The notes under the pieces were generated by a model. The model ran no database searches. It was given only the letters and a program-made list of their open reading frames with translations, and was not told the DNA's origin. Position numbers and translations under genes: made by a program. Of a DNA stretch of 64,000 bases, positions 1-8,218 are shown in pieces (the stretch's first letter is position 1; every line of letters starts with the position of its first letter). The DNA comes from JAENVU01 sp038250905 (lineage in GTDB: Bacteria; Actinomycetota; Acidimicrobiia; IMCC26256; JAENVU01): the NCBI GenBank assembly GCA_038250905.1, contig JBBSBV010000022.1:1-64000 (forward strand), written 5' to 3'.

Positions 1-135
1 CACCCGCGCCCGCCCGCCCCCCGGCGTGCCCCATCCATTTGCTCTTACACTTCTCAAACCCCCCCCACACAACCCATACCCTCAACAAAAAACCACCCTA
101 ACATGGCCCCCCCCCCCGCCCCCCCCCCCCCCCCA
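1..135. other. Low-complexity contig edge
   Basis: The first ~135 bases are C-rich with A-rich interruptions and contain uninterrupted C runs of more than 12 bases followed by a G run. Base use is unlike anything else in the window and no gene can be supported here. It looks like a degraded assembly or read end rather than biology. Normal sequence resumes just before the methyltransferase stop codon at 164. Confidence 0.6.
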
Positions 136-163
136 CTCCGGGGGGGTGGCCCACGCAAGTTGG

Positions 164-1120
164 TCAGGGGGCGGGCTGGGTGTGGTCGAAGCCGGACTCG
201 GCGACCGCGGCGCGGGCGGTTGCGATGCGGCGCTCGGCCAACTCGACGTAGGTGGGATCGGTCTCGAAGCCGATGAACCTGCGGTCGTTGCGGATCGCGG
301 CCACCGCGGTCGTCCCGGAACCCATGAAGGGATCGAGGACGACGTCGTCGACGTAGGTGAACAGGCGGATGCAGCGGGCGGGCAGGTCGACCGGGAACGG
401 CGCCGGGTGCCCGACCCGCTTGGCGCTCTCGGGTGCGATGTTCCACACGTCGAGCGTCGCTTCCATGAACTCTTCCTTGGAGATCGTGTTCTCGTGCGGC
501 AGGCCCCGCTTGACTCGATCGGGACGCGCGACCGCACGGTCGAACCGACCCTTGCTCGCGATCACGATCCGCTCGCTGAGGTCCCGCAGCACCGGGTTGG
601 CGGCACTCTGGAAGGAACCCCACGCAGTGGACCCGGTGGCGCCCTTGCCCTTCACCCACACCACCTCACCGCGCGGCAAGAGCGCAAGATCGTCCTGGAG
701 GATCGTCACGACATCGGCGGCGAGCGACCGGTAGGGCTTGCGGCCGAGGTTGGCCACGTTGACCGCGATGCGCCCACCCGGTTCGAGCACCCGCGCACAC
801 TCGCTGAACACGTCGCGCAGCATCTCGAGGTACTCGACGTAGTCGCCGGGGATGTGCCCCTGACCCATCTCCTGCTCGTAGGCCTTGCCCGCGAAGTAGG
901 GCGGCGAGGTGACGACGAGCGCGACGCACGCATCGGGTACGTCGGTCATCTTCCGCGCGTCGGCGGTGAAGATCCGGTCCGGGACCGGGCACGGCTGGAC
1001 CACCGAGTCGTCCGAGACGGCGGGCGCGGTGAACCGGTCGTAGAACGCCGACGCGTCGTGGCTCTCGCGACGGCCCGCGCCAAAGTTGGAGGTTGACGTC
1101 GGCCGACGCCGGGGTGGCAT
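164..1120 (-). CDS. Site-specific DNA methyltransferase (N4-C/N6-A, beta-type order)
   Basis: A 318-residue SAM-dependent DNA methyltransferase. The catalytic motif TSPPY lies at residues 71-75, and the SAM-binding motif DPFMGSGTT follows near the C-terminus at 263-271. This order (motif IV before motif I) is that of beta-class N4-cytosine/N6-adenine enzymes. SPPY rather than DPPY favours cytosine-N4, but this is not decisive. Start: the ATG at 1120 lies 4 bp after the stop of the upstream gene, so the two are probably co-transcribed. Longer in-frame readings extend into that gene and look non-coding. No restriction endonuclease is adjacent, so it is either an orphan methylase or its partner lies beyond the contig edge. 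Confidence 0.9.
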   Translation of the reverse strand: MPPRRRPTSTSNFGAGRRESHDASAFYDRFTAPAVSDDSVVQPCPVPDRIFTADARKMTDVPDACVALVVTSPPYFAGKAYEQEMGQGHIPGDYVEYLEMLRDVFSECARVLEPGGRIAVNVANLGRKPYRSLAADVVTILQDDLALLPRGEVVWVKGKGATGSTAWGSFQSAANPVLRDLSERIVIASKGRFDRAVARPDRVKRGLPHENTISKEEFMEATLDVWNIAPESAKRVGHPAPFPVDLPARCIRLFTYVDDVVLDPFMGSGTTAVAAIRNDRRFIGFETDPTYVELAERRIATARAAVAESGFDHTQPAP

Positions 1121-1124
1121 GGGC

Positions 1125-1988
1125 CTACGGTATCGGGCGGGAGCGCAATCGCCGCAGGTACAGACCGATTCCCATGATCGCCGCGGCCGCGGCGGCGAAG
1201 CCGACCATCGATCCCCACCCCGTCGATCCGCCACCCGATCCGTCGCCCGCCCCGATCGGCAGTGCATCACGTGACGCGGCGACGCGCCCCGATCCACCGG
1301 TGGCACGCCGGCTCGATACTCCGCGTACCTCCGTGGTGGGCGCGGTCGTCGAGGTGGTCGTCGTGGTGGCTCCGCCGTTGGCCGCCGCCCAGAACGCGGC
1401 GATCTGGGCCGGTGTGGCCCCGGCCGGCGGCACGCCTACCGGCGACGAGAATCCCGGACCCGAGCCCGGTCCGGTCGCGGGGTTCGTGACCGGAGCGACG
1501 GTGGTGGTGGTCGTCACCGGGGGCGGCACGGCCGACCATGCAGGCGCGGCTCCGGTCCCGAACTTCCAGCCCTCCACGTCGCCGTCGTGGACCGCGGTGG
1601 ATCCCGAACCGCCACGGGAGTACGTGAAGGTCGACGTGCCACTCGCCGCCCGGAAGTACGCCCAGTACCGATTGTCGCCGTCGCCGCCGCCGAGGCAGTT
1701 GGGCCCGGCATCGCGACCCACCCCGAACAGCCGGCAGACCGCGCCGCCCTGGCCCGCGTAGGTGTAGACGACGGGGTCGGCCCCGGCGAGCGCCAGCGCC
1801 TGCATCCCGGTGATCGAGTCGGTGTCGAAGGTGACGACGCGCTGGTAGGTGGCCGCGCCGGTGTCGACGATCACCAGGGCCCGATGCGCGCCGCCGGCAC
1901 CGGCGGGTGCGGACGCAACCGTCAGGGCGCCGAACGTGGACGCCGCGATCAGGGGGCCGACCGCCAGCAATGCCCGGATCCGAGCCAT
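1125..1988 (-). CDS. Exported, membrane-anchored DUF4430-type (transcobalamin C-like) protein
   Basis: A 287-residue secreted protein. It has a signal peptide (MARIRALLAVGPLIAASTF, ending near the ASAPAGA region) and a compact domain of about 110 residues with two cysteines (CRLFG, PNCLGG) and motifs RYWAYFRA and GDVEGWKFG, which resemble DUF4430/transcobalamin C-terminal-like domains. A Thr-rich linker follows, then a C-terminal membrane segment (about 258-280) with an Arg-rich tail. The ATG at 1988 is chosen because a GGAGG Shine-Dalgarno lies 4 bases upstream. It follows a cobalamin riboswitch and is divergent from an ECF transporter, so a surface B12-capture role is likely. The function is inferred from family and context. 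Confidence 0.8.
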   Translation of the reverse strand: MARIRALLAVGPLIAASTFGALTVASAPAGAGGAHRALVIVDTGAATYQRVVTFDTDSITGMQALALAGADPVVYTYAGQGGAVCRLFGVGRDAGPNCLGGGDGDNRYWAYFRAASGTSTFTYSRGGSGSTAVHDGDVEGWKFGTGAAPAWSAVPPPVTTTTTVAPVTNPATGPGSGPGFSSPVGVPPAGATPAQIAAFWAAANGGATTTTTSTTAPTTEVRGVSSRRATGGSGRVAASRDALPIGAGDGSGGGSTGWGSMVGFAAAAAAIMGIGLYLRRLRSRPIP

Positions 1989-1995
1989 GGGACCT

Positions 1996-2059
1996 CCGCC
2001 GGTCTCGTTCCACGAAGACCGTTCTCTCGAGTGGTGCGGATCGCCGACGGAATCGGCGG
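1996..2059 (-). promoter_or_regulatory. Candidate riboswitch expression platform hiding the ribosome site
   Basis: Directly 3' of the riboswitch, the minus strand reads CCGCCG (2059-2054), which is complementary to CGGCGG (2001-1996) overlapping the GGAGG ribosome site of the exported protein. An alternative hairpin CGCCGA/TCGGCG (2058-2042) would occupy the first segment. Two mutually exclusive pairings of this kind are what a translation-controlling platform needs. The folding is hand-read and unmodelled. Confidence 0.45.
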
Positions 2060-2222
2060 AACGTGGCGATGGTCCTGGCTCACGACCTCGGATCCACGAT
2101 CCGGGGCCGCTCACAGTTGCGGGTCAGCGCCGGTCTTGCACCGGCTTCCTCCACCTGCCGACCCCGAGATTTCCGGGGCCGACGGGCCACACCCACCATC
2201 CGGGGTTGGGCATGACCACGTT
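2060..2222 (-). ncRNA. Cobalamin (AdoCbl) riboswitch
   Basis: On the minus strand the conserved B12-box core is clear: GGTGCAAGACCGG, then GCTGACCCGCAACTGTGA (around 2145-2108), followed by the 3' element GAGCCAGGACC. The ends close in a perfect 7-bp P1 helix, AACGTGG (2222-2216) with CCACGTT (2066-2060). A -10 box TAGGGT (2237-2232) would start transcription near 2225, a few bases before P1. It precedes the exported DUF4430-type protein. By family knowledge, B12 binding should lower that protein's expression. Confidence 0.93.
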
Positions 2223-2242
2223 CGAGCGGGCACCCTAGGGGA
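2206..2242. promoter_or_regulatory. Bidirectional promoter with overlapping -10 boxes
   Basis: The 7-bp stretch at 2231-2237 reads CACCCTA on the plus strand and TAGGGTG on the minus strand. On the plus strand CACCCT lies exactly 6 bases before the ecfT ATG (leaderless spacing). On the minus strand TAGGGT lies ~7 bases before the riboswitch. A weak plus -35 (TTGGGC, 2206-2211) is possible. The ECF genes and the riboswitch RNA therefore appear to be transcribed divergently from one site. Confidence 0.55.
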
Positions 2243-3355
2243 ATGCATCACCCCGCGGCAACGCCCCGACCCTGGCATTCGGTGGCCTGGCTCGCGTGGG
2301 CGATCGCCGCCGCGGGCGCCGTGCAATTGGCGCCGAGCCCGGTCTACGTGGCGCTCGTGGTGGGCATCGCATGGGTGATGGTGGAGGCCCACGCGCCTGA
2401 CGGCCCGTACCGCCAGGCGTTCCCGATCCTCGTCGGGATCGGCGTCGTCTTCGGCATCTTTCGCGTCGCGATCGCTGCGTTCACCACCCACAACGGCCTG
2501 CACATCCTGTTCTCCGTGCCCCACGCGACCATGCCCGATGTGCTCGGCGGGTTCACCGTCGGCGGGACGGTCGAGAGCGACATCGTGCTGCAGGCCGCGG
2601 CGGTCGCGTTCACGGTCATCGGGGTGATGGCGGTCTTCGGCGCGGTCAACACCATCTGGTCGCACTACGAGTTGGTGCAGTCGACGCCCCGGTCGTTCTA
2701 CGAGTTGGGCGTGGTCGTCACCGTGGCCCTCGCGTACATCCCCGCCACCATCGAATCGATGCGCGCGGTACGCGAGGCCGACCGTGCCCGCACCGGTGGC
2801 CACGCGGTCCGGCGCGGCCGGATCCTGCGCTCCATCCTTCCGGTCCTCGAACGCGGGATGGAACGAGCGGTGTCACTCGCGGAGTCCATGGACTCACGCG
2901 GCTTCGGTATCCGCGGGCCGGCGCGCGCCGATGTGGAGGCCGGGTGGTGCGTCCTCCTCGCGCTGGTGGCATTCGGCGTCGGGTTCCTCGCGCTGATCGG
3001 CAACGGCACGACGACGGCCTTGATCTGTGGTGGCGTGGGGACCGCGGCACTCGTGGTCGGGGTCTGGCGGAGTTCCCTCGGCGTCCACCGACGCACGTAC
3101 CGGCGGCGGCGCATCCAGCGTGCCGACTGGCTGCTCATCGCGGTGGTCGCCCTCAGCCCGCTCGCGCTCGGGATCCTGACCACGGGCGGGAACGACACGC
3201 TCGCCTGGTACGCGGACCCGGTGGCCTGGCCCCGCTTCGACCCGATCGTGGCGCTCGCACTGCTCCCCCTGTTGGCACCACTCGCCCGTCGTTCGCCGAA
3301 CACTGCGCTCGCAGGCGCCGAGGTGATGGCACCCGTGATGGGGACGGCGTCGTGA
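2243..3355 (+). CDS. ecfT: ECF transporter transmembrane component EcfT
   Basis: A 370-residue integral membrane protein with several hydrophobic segments in the N-terminal half and more near 235-320. The EcfT signature SMDSRGF (residues 215-221) forms the coupling helix that docks on the ATPases. It is the membrane core of an energy-coupling-factor vitamin importer. Its stop codon overlaps the GTG start of the next gene, and with the S component it forms a tight three-gene operon. The substrate is probably cobalamin, because a B12 riboswitch sits divergently next door; the sequence alone does not prove it. Confidence 0.88.
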   Translation: MHHPAATPRPWHSVAWLAWAIAAAGAVQLAPSPVYVALVVGIAWVMVEAHAPDGPYRQAFPILVGIGVVFGIFRVAIAAFTTHNGLHILFSVPHATMPDVLGGFTVGGTVESDIVLQAAAVAFTVIGVMAVFGAVNTIWSHYELVQSTPRSFYELGVVVTVALAYIPATIESMRAVREADRARTGGHAVRRGRILRSILPVLERGMERAVSLAESMDSRGFGIRGPARADVEAGWCVLLALVAFGVGFLALIGNGTTTALICGGVGTAALVVGVWRSSLGVHRRTYRRRRIQRADWLLIAVVALSPLALGILTTGGNDTLAWYADPVAWPRFDPIVALALLPLLAPLARRSPNTALAGAEVMAPVMGTAS

Positions 3356-4911
3356 CCGGTGGCCTCGAGTACGAGGGCGTCTCGTTCGGTTACCCCGACG
3401 GACCGACCGCCCTCGCCGACATCGACCTCGCCATCCCACCCGGCGACATCCTCCTCGTGGTCGGCTCCTCGGGTTCGGGCAAGAGCACACTGCTGCGCGC
3501 CGCGAACGGACTCGTGCCCCACACCTCCGGCGGTCGCTTCCGTGGTTCGGTGACGGTCGCCGGCCGGAGCACGCGTGACCATCCCCCGCGCGAGCTGGCC
3601 GACGTCGTCGGGTTCGTCCACCAGGACCCCGAGGCGCAGTTCGTCGTCGACCGGGTCGAGTCCGACATCGCGTTCGGCCTCGAGAACCTGGGTGGGGACC
3701 CGGCCGGGATGCGGCGCCGGGTCGAAGAGGTCATGGATGCGCTCGGCGTGGCCCACCTTCGTGACCGCAACCCGACCACGCTCTCGGGCGGCGAACGGCA
3801 ACGGTGCGCGATCGCCGGCGCACTCGTGACCACACCCTCGGTGCTCGTGCTCGACGAACCCACCAGCCAGCTCGACCCGCAGGGTGCGGAAGATGTGCTG
3901 GCCGCGGTCGCCCGCCTCAACGCCGACCTCGGCACCACCATCGTCCTGGCCGAACACCGCCTCGAACGCGCCGCGCCCATCGCCGATGCCGCGGTCCTCA
4001 TGGTCGACGCCCGGCTGGTCGGGGCACCCGCCGCGCCGGAGTTCGTGCTCGCGGAGTATCCCGGCGCGCCGCCGGTGACCCGGCTCGGACATCTGCTCGG
4101 CTGGAGCCCGCCGCCGCTGACCGTGCGCGACGCCCGCCGCCGGGCGCGCGCGGTCGCGGTCCCGACGCCGCGGCCCGCCGCACCCACCGCACCCGGCAAC
4201 GTCCTCATCGGGGCGCGCGGCCTCGACGTGCACCTCGGCGACACGCCGGTCCTCCACGACGTCTCCGTCGACATCCGGGCCGGCGCGGTCATCGCGCTGC
4301 TCGGCCGGAACGGCGCCGGGAAGAGCACGCTCCTGCGCACCGTCGCGGGACTGATCCCCGCACGGCGCGGCACCGTCGACGGCACGGCGGGCCGGGCGTA
4401 CGTCCCCCAGGACCCGTCGAGCCTCCTGTTCCGGACGACGGTGCGTGACGAAGTCGCCGAGACCCTCCGGTTGCTCGGCCGCCGCGAGCCGGGGGCGGTC
4501 GAGCGTTGGCTCGACACGCTCGGCCTCACGCCCCTCGCCGACCGGCATCCGCGATCGCTGTCCGGCGGCGAGCGGCAACGCGTCGCGATCGCGGCGGTGG
4601 CCGTGAGCGGTGCACCGGTGCTCCTGCTCGACGAACCCACGCGCGGGATGGACGCGGCGTCGCGCCATGCGCTCGAACGCGCCATCGCGACCCACGCGGC
4701 CGAGGGCGGTGCGGTGGTCCTCGCCACCCACGACGTCGAACTCGCGGCCCGGTGCGCGCACGAGGCCGTCGTGCTCGGCGACGGTGAGGTCGTGGCGTCG
4801 GGACCGGCGGCCTCGGTGCTCGCCGACTCGTTGTTCGCGCCCCAGATCGCCAAGGTGCTCCCGGGGTTCCTCACCGTCGAGCAGGTCGCGACCGCGTTGG
4901 AGCCGGCATGA
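3352..4911 (+). CDS. ECF transporter double ATPase (two fused ABC domains)
   Basis: A 519-residue fusion of the two ECF ATPases (EcfA and EcfA' in one chain). The first domain has Walker A GSSGSGKST (38-46), signature LSGGERQR (144-151) and Walker B VLVLDEPT (164-171). The second has Walker A GRNGAGKST (~321-329) and LSGGERQR (~403-410) before LLLDEPT. Start: a GTG overlapping the EcfT stop (GTGA). The end overlaps the S-component start (ATGA), which indicates translational coupling. It energises uptake through EcfT. Fused ATPases are a known variant in actinobacterial ECF systems. Confidence 0.92.
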   Translation: MTGGLEYEGVSFGYPDGPTALADIDLAIPPGDILLVVGSSGSGKSTLLRAANGLVPHTSGGRFRGSVTVAGRSTRDHPPRELADVVGFVHQDPEAQFVVDRVESDIAFGLENLGGDPAGMRRRVEEVMDALGVAHLRDRNPTTLSGGERQRCAIAGALVTTPSVLVLDEPTSQLDPQGAEDVLAAVARLNADLGTTIVLAEHRLERAAPIADAAVLMVDARLVGAPAAPEFVLAEYPGAPPVTRLGHLLGWSPPPLTVRDARRRARAVAVPTPRPAAPTAPGNVLIGARGLDVHLGDTPVLHDVSVDIRAGAVIALLGRNGAGKSTLLRTVAGLIPARRGTVDGTAGRAYVPQDPSSLLFRTTVRDEVAETLRLLGRREPGAVERWLDTLGLTPLADRHPRSLSGGERQRVAIAAVAVSGAPVLLLDEPTRGMDAASRHALERAIATHAAEGGAVVLATHDVELAARCAHEAVVLGDGEVVASGPAASVLADSLFAPQIAKVLPGFLTVEQVATALEPA

Positions 4912-5777
4912 GCGCGCTCGCCGCCACCACGCGGCCTCCGGGCACCCCATCATGGGTGACGCGCGTCCAACCCGTCGCGATCTACACCCTCGTGACGGCC
5001 GTCGGCATCGCCGCGTTCCTCTATCCGTTCTGGCTCCCGAGCTCCGCACTCCCCGACCAGGCCCATTCGGGGGACGCGCCGCTCGTGGCCGGGGTGATCG
5101 GTGCCCTCGCGCTCACCGCGCTCCTCGTCGAGGTGCGCCGCGGGTCCATGACCGCGATGACCGTCGCCGTCCTGGGCGTACTCGCGGCGTCGGAAGGGCT
5201 GTTGCGCCTCGTCGCGCTGCCGCTCGGCAACAACGCTTTCTACTTCTTCGTCATCCTCGCCGGCGTCGCCTTCGGCCCCCGCTTCGGGATGCTGCTCGGC
5301 CTGAGCGCGATGGCCGTGTCCGCCGTGATCACCGGTGGGATCGGACCGTGGCTGCCGTACCAGATGCTCGCGCTCGCATGGCTGGGCGCCAGTGCGGGTT
5401 GGTTCGGCCAGATCACCCGCCGGTGGTCACCACGCGTGGAGGTGCTCGCACTCGGCGCCTTCGGATGGGTCTGGGGGTTCCTCTTCGGCGCGGTGATGAA
5501 CTTCTGGTTCTGGCCCTACCAACGTGACGGCGGGGAGCTCTCGTGGATCCCGGGCTCGAGCCTGGGCACCACGATCCGCCACTACTGGTCGTTCTACGTG
5601 GCCACGTCGTTCGCCAACGACGCGGCGCGCGCGCTGCCCACGCTGATCCTGATCCTGCTCACCGGCCGCGCCGTGCTCGCGACGCTGCGCCGCTTCGCCC
5701 ACCGGCTCGACCCGGTCACCGAGTTCGAACCACTCCCCGACACCGCGATCGGTGGGGCGTCAGTCGAAGTGCGGTAG
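4908..5777 (+). CDS. ECF transporter substrate-binding (S) component, probable cobalamin
   Basis: A 289-residue membrane protein with about six hydrophobic segments and a long loop near 160-200 (SWIPGSSLGTTIRHYW). It fits the S component that binds the vitamin. It is the third gene of the ecf operon (ATGA overlap with the ATPase gene). Placement beside a cobalamin riboswitch makes it a CbrT-like B12 binder by inference. No sequence feature I can read proves the ligand. Its last 18 bases overlap the convergent SDR gene. Confidence 0.78.
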   Translation: MSALAATTRPPGTPSWVTRVQPVAIYTLVTAVGIAAFLYPFWLPSSALPDQAHSGDAPLVAGVIGALALTALLVEVRRGSMTAMTVAVLGVLAASEGLLRLVALPLGNNAFYFFVILAGVAFGPRFGMLLGLSAMAVSAVITGGIGPWLPYQMLALAWLGASAGWFGQITRRWSPRVEVLALGAFGWVWGFLFGAVMNFWFWPYQRDGGELSWIPGSSLGTTIRHYWSFYVATSFANDAARALPTLILILLTGRAVLATLRRFAHRLDPVTEFEPLPDTAIGGASVEVR

Positions 5778-6590
5778 CGACGGCAACCCGCCGCCGAGCA
5801 ACTCGTCGGCGCGCGTCTGCAGCGCGGTCGCGTATCCGTCGCCCGTGAGTTGCAGGTACCGGCCGGATCGCACCGCCGCCACCACCATCGCGGCCACGTT
5901 GCTCGGCGGCATCCCCCGCTCGGTGTTCTCGGTGAGCATGCGGTCGACGAAATCGGATGCCGGGTCGGGCTCGGTCGACGCGGCCCGATTCCGCGTCGAC
6001 GACGCGATCCCGGTCTTGACCGCACCCGGACACAGTGCGGTGACCCCGATCGGCGCACCGACCGCGGCCAACTCGCCCGCGAGGCATTCCGTGAGTGCGA
6101 GCGCAGCGAACTTCGACGCGGTGTACGGCGCCGAGAACGCCGACGGGAACAGGCCGGCCGCGGAAATCGTGTTCACCACGTGGCCGGGCCGGCCCCGCTC
6201 GATCATGCCGGGCACGAACCCCTGGATCCCGTGGAGCATCCCGTAGAAGTTGACGCCCATCACCCACTCGAAGTCGGCCACCGGCCGCTCCCAGATGAGC
6301 CCGCCCGCGAAGACCCCGGCGTTGTTGCAGAGCACGTCGGCCCCGTCCAGTTCGTCGTCGACGAGCCGCGCGAACGCCCGCACCGAGTTCGGGTCGGCGA
6401 CGTCGACATGAGCCGCGAGTACGTCGGCCCCGGTCGCCCGCAACTCGGCCTCGGTGATCGCGAGTGCGGCCACCTCGACGTCGGCGATCGCGACCCGCAT
6501 CCCCTCCGCCGCGAACGCGTGCGCCAGGGCCTGCCCGATGCCGCTCCCCGCACCGGTGACCACAGCCGATCGTCCTGCAAGCTCGTCCAT
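5760..6590 (-). CDS. Short-chain dehydrogenase/reductase
   Basis: A 276-residue classical SDR. It has the NAD(P)-binding TGAGSGIG (12-19), NNAG (89-92), and the catalytic YxxxK as Y156/K160 (YTASK). D37 after the second beta strand (AIADVEV) hints at NAD preference. Two ATGs are adjacent (6593 and 6590). The second is chosen because the -10 box TATTCT lies exactly 6 bases upstream, the leaderless spacing used elsewhere here. The substrate is unknown. It overlaps the ECF operon tail by 18 bp, convergently. Confidence 0.9.
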   Translation of the reverse strand: MDELAGRSAVVTGAGSGIGQALAHAFAAEGMRVAIADVEVAALAITEAELRATGADVLAAHVDVADPNSVRAFARLVDDELDGADVLCNNAGVFAGGLIWERPVADFEWVMGVNFYGMLHGIQGFVPGMIERGRPGHVVNTISAAGLFPSAFSAPYTASKFAALALTECLAGELAAVGAPIGVTALCPGAVKTGIASSTRNRAASTEPDPASDFVDRMLTENTERGMPPSNVAAMVVAAVRSGRYLQLTGDGYATALQTRADELLGGGLPSLPHFD

Positions 6591-6633
6591 CATCCGAGAA
6601 TAGGCAGCCCCGCACGGGGCTACCGTCGACATC

Positions 6634-7494
6634 ATGCGCGTGTCGATCGGTGACTGCCGGCTGTTCGTCGACGTCGAGGGCCTCGGCCTCGTGCCCGACG
6701 GTCCGACCATGCGGGCGCGACCGACGCTGATCGTGCTCCACGGCGGACCGGGTTTCGACCACTCGGGCTTCAAGCCGCAGTGGTCGCAGATGACCGACCT
6801 CGCCCAGGTCGTGTACTACGACCATCGGGGCCAGGGTCGGAGCGACCGCTCGGATCCCACGACCTGGAACCTCGAACAGTGGGCGGCCGACCTGGTCGCC
6901 CTGTGCGCCGCCCTGGAGATCGTCGACCCGATCGTCTACGGCGTCTCATTCGGCGGCATGGTCGCGCTCCAGTACCTCGTCGACCACCCGGGCCACGCGA
7001 ACCGCGTGATCCTCGACTCCACCACCGCCCGGTCGGATCCGGCGCTGATGCTGCCGGTGTTCGAGCGGCTCGGCGGCCCCGAGGCGCGCGACGCGGCGGC
7101 CGCGTTCTGGTCCCTGCCGACGCCGGAGTCGTTGCGCCGCTACTTCGAGGTGTGCATGCCCCTCTACAGCCGCACCACACCGCCGGATGCACGCGACCGG
7201 ATGCACCGCCAGCTCGAGGTCGCCAACTACGAGCTCTTCGAACAATGGGGCCGAGGCGAGCAGCGCAGCTTCGACCTCGTCGACCGTCTCGGCCGGATCG
7301 AGGGCCCGGTGCTCCTGCTCTCCGGCGAAGACGACCCGGTCTGCCCAGTGGCGGGGGCCGAGATCATCGCAGCCGGGATCCCCCAGGCCCGCTTCGAGCG
7401 CGTCTCCGACTGCGGCCACGGCGTGTGGCGGGACCAGCCCGAGCGCGCGTTCGCGACGATCCGCCAGTTCGTCCAGGAGGCAATTCATTCTTGA
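6634..7494 (+). CDS. Alpha/beta hydrolase (proline iminopeptidase-like)
   Basis: A 286-residue alpha/beta hydrolase. The HGGPG oxyanion motif (36-40) is typical of proline iminopeptidase-like enzymes. The nucleophile elbow is GVSFGG (S105), and D234 (GEDDPVCP) and H262 (DCGHGVW) complete the triad. A -10 box TACCGT ends 7 bases before the ATG, so it is probably leaderless. Its last codons contain the promoter of the following TetR gene. No peptide substrate can be assigned. Confidence 0.88.
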   Translation: MRVSIGDCRLFVDVEGLGLVPDGPTMRARPTLIVLHGGPGFDHSGFKPQWSQMTDLAQVVYYDHRGQGRSDRSDPTTWNLEQWAADLVALCAALEIVDPIVYGVSFGGMVALQYLVDHPGHANRVILDSTTARSDPALMLPVFERLGGPEARDAAAAFWSLPTPESLRRYFEVCMPLYSRTTPPDARDRMHRQLEVANYELFEQWGRGEQRSFDLVDRLGRIEGPVLLLSGEDDPVCPVAGAEIIAAGIPQARFERVSDCGHGVWRDQPERAFATIRQFVQEAIHS

Positions 7495-7525
7495 CTGAAT
7501 GACTCATTCAGTTTAGGATCGAACG
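7491..7525 (+). promoter_or_regulatory. Promoter with embedded TetR-type operator
   Basis: A -35 box TTGACT (7491-7496) and a -10 box TAGGAT (7514-7519) are separated by an ideal 17 bp. The spacer is filled by the perfect palindrome ACTGAATGA-C-TCATTCAGT (7494-7512). The -10 ends 6 bases before the GTG of the TetR gene, implying a leaderless, autorepressed transcript that also covers the glycosyltransferase. Confidence 0.8.
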
Positions 7526-8218
7526 GTGTCGCCTCGGATCCGCGCCCCCGAACGCATCGACCAGATCGTCGACGCCGCCCTCGCCACCTTCTCGGCCATC
7601 GGGTACCGCCGCACCCGCATGAGCGACGTCGCGGCCGGGGCCGGCGTGTCGCCCGGCCTCCTGTACTCGTACGCCACCGGCAAGGAAGCCCTCTTCGCGC
7701 TCGTCCTGCAACGGGAGTCCGGCGTCGACATCCACACCCTCCCCCTCCCGGTCGAGAACCCCGATCCCGCCGCGCTCACCGCGGTGATCCGCCAGGCCTT
7801 CACCAACCTCGGCACCCTCACCGCACTCGACGACGCGGAGCGCACCGACGCGCCGGCCGACATCCGGGCCGAGATCGAGGCCGTGGTCGCCCAGCAGTTC
7901 GACGCGATCCTCGGCGCCCGAACCCTGCTGCGCCTCGTCGAACGCTGCGCGATCGACTGGCCGACCCTCGCCGAGAGCTTCTACGAGCACGGTCGACGCG
8001 CCCACCTCGATCGCCTCACGCAGTACCTCACGCGTCGGTCCGACGCGGGACTGCTCGCCCCGATCGTCGACGTCGACGTCACCGCCCGTTTCGTCGTCGA
8101 GACCACCACCTGGTTCGCCAACCACCGGTTCGGCGACCACGACGGCGCCCAACTCGACGACGACCGCGTCCGCGTTCAGGTCGTCGCGCTCGTCACCCGG
8201 GCGCTGACCGGCGGATGA
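7526..8218 (+). CDS. TetR/AcrR-family transcriptional regulator
   Basis: A 230-residue repressor. The N-terminal helix-turn-helix (about 10-55; MSDVAAGAGVSPGLLYSYA) is TetR-like, followed by a variable ligand domain. The GTG start is set by the promoter (TAGGAT + 6 bases). A 19-bp palindrome in its own promoter spacer strongly suggests autoregulation. Its stop overlaps the glycosyltransferase start (ATGA), so that gene is the most obvious co-regulated target. The ligand is unknown. Confidence 0.9.
   Translation: MSPRIRAPERIDQIVDAALATFSAIGYRRTRMSDVAAGAGVSPGLLYSYATGKEALFALVLQRESGVDIHTLPLPVENPDPAALTAVIRQAFTNLGTLTALDDAERTDAPADIRAEIEAVVAQQFDAILGARTLLRLVERCAIDWPTLAESFYEHGRRAHLDRLTQYLTRRSDAGLLAPIVDVDVTARFVVETTTWFANHRFGDHDGAQLDDDRVRVQVVALVTRALTGG

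Noticed and set aside
2100..2242. A second riboswitch on the plus strand in front of ecfT
   Set aside because: The plus strand here is only the complement of the minus-strand riboswitch, and ecfT appears leaderless, leaving no room for an upstream RNA element.
2698..5049. A 783-codon open frame on the minus strand opposite the ECF operon
   Set aside because: Shadow frame; the plus-strand ATPase motifs and ATGA overlaps leave no doubt.
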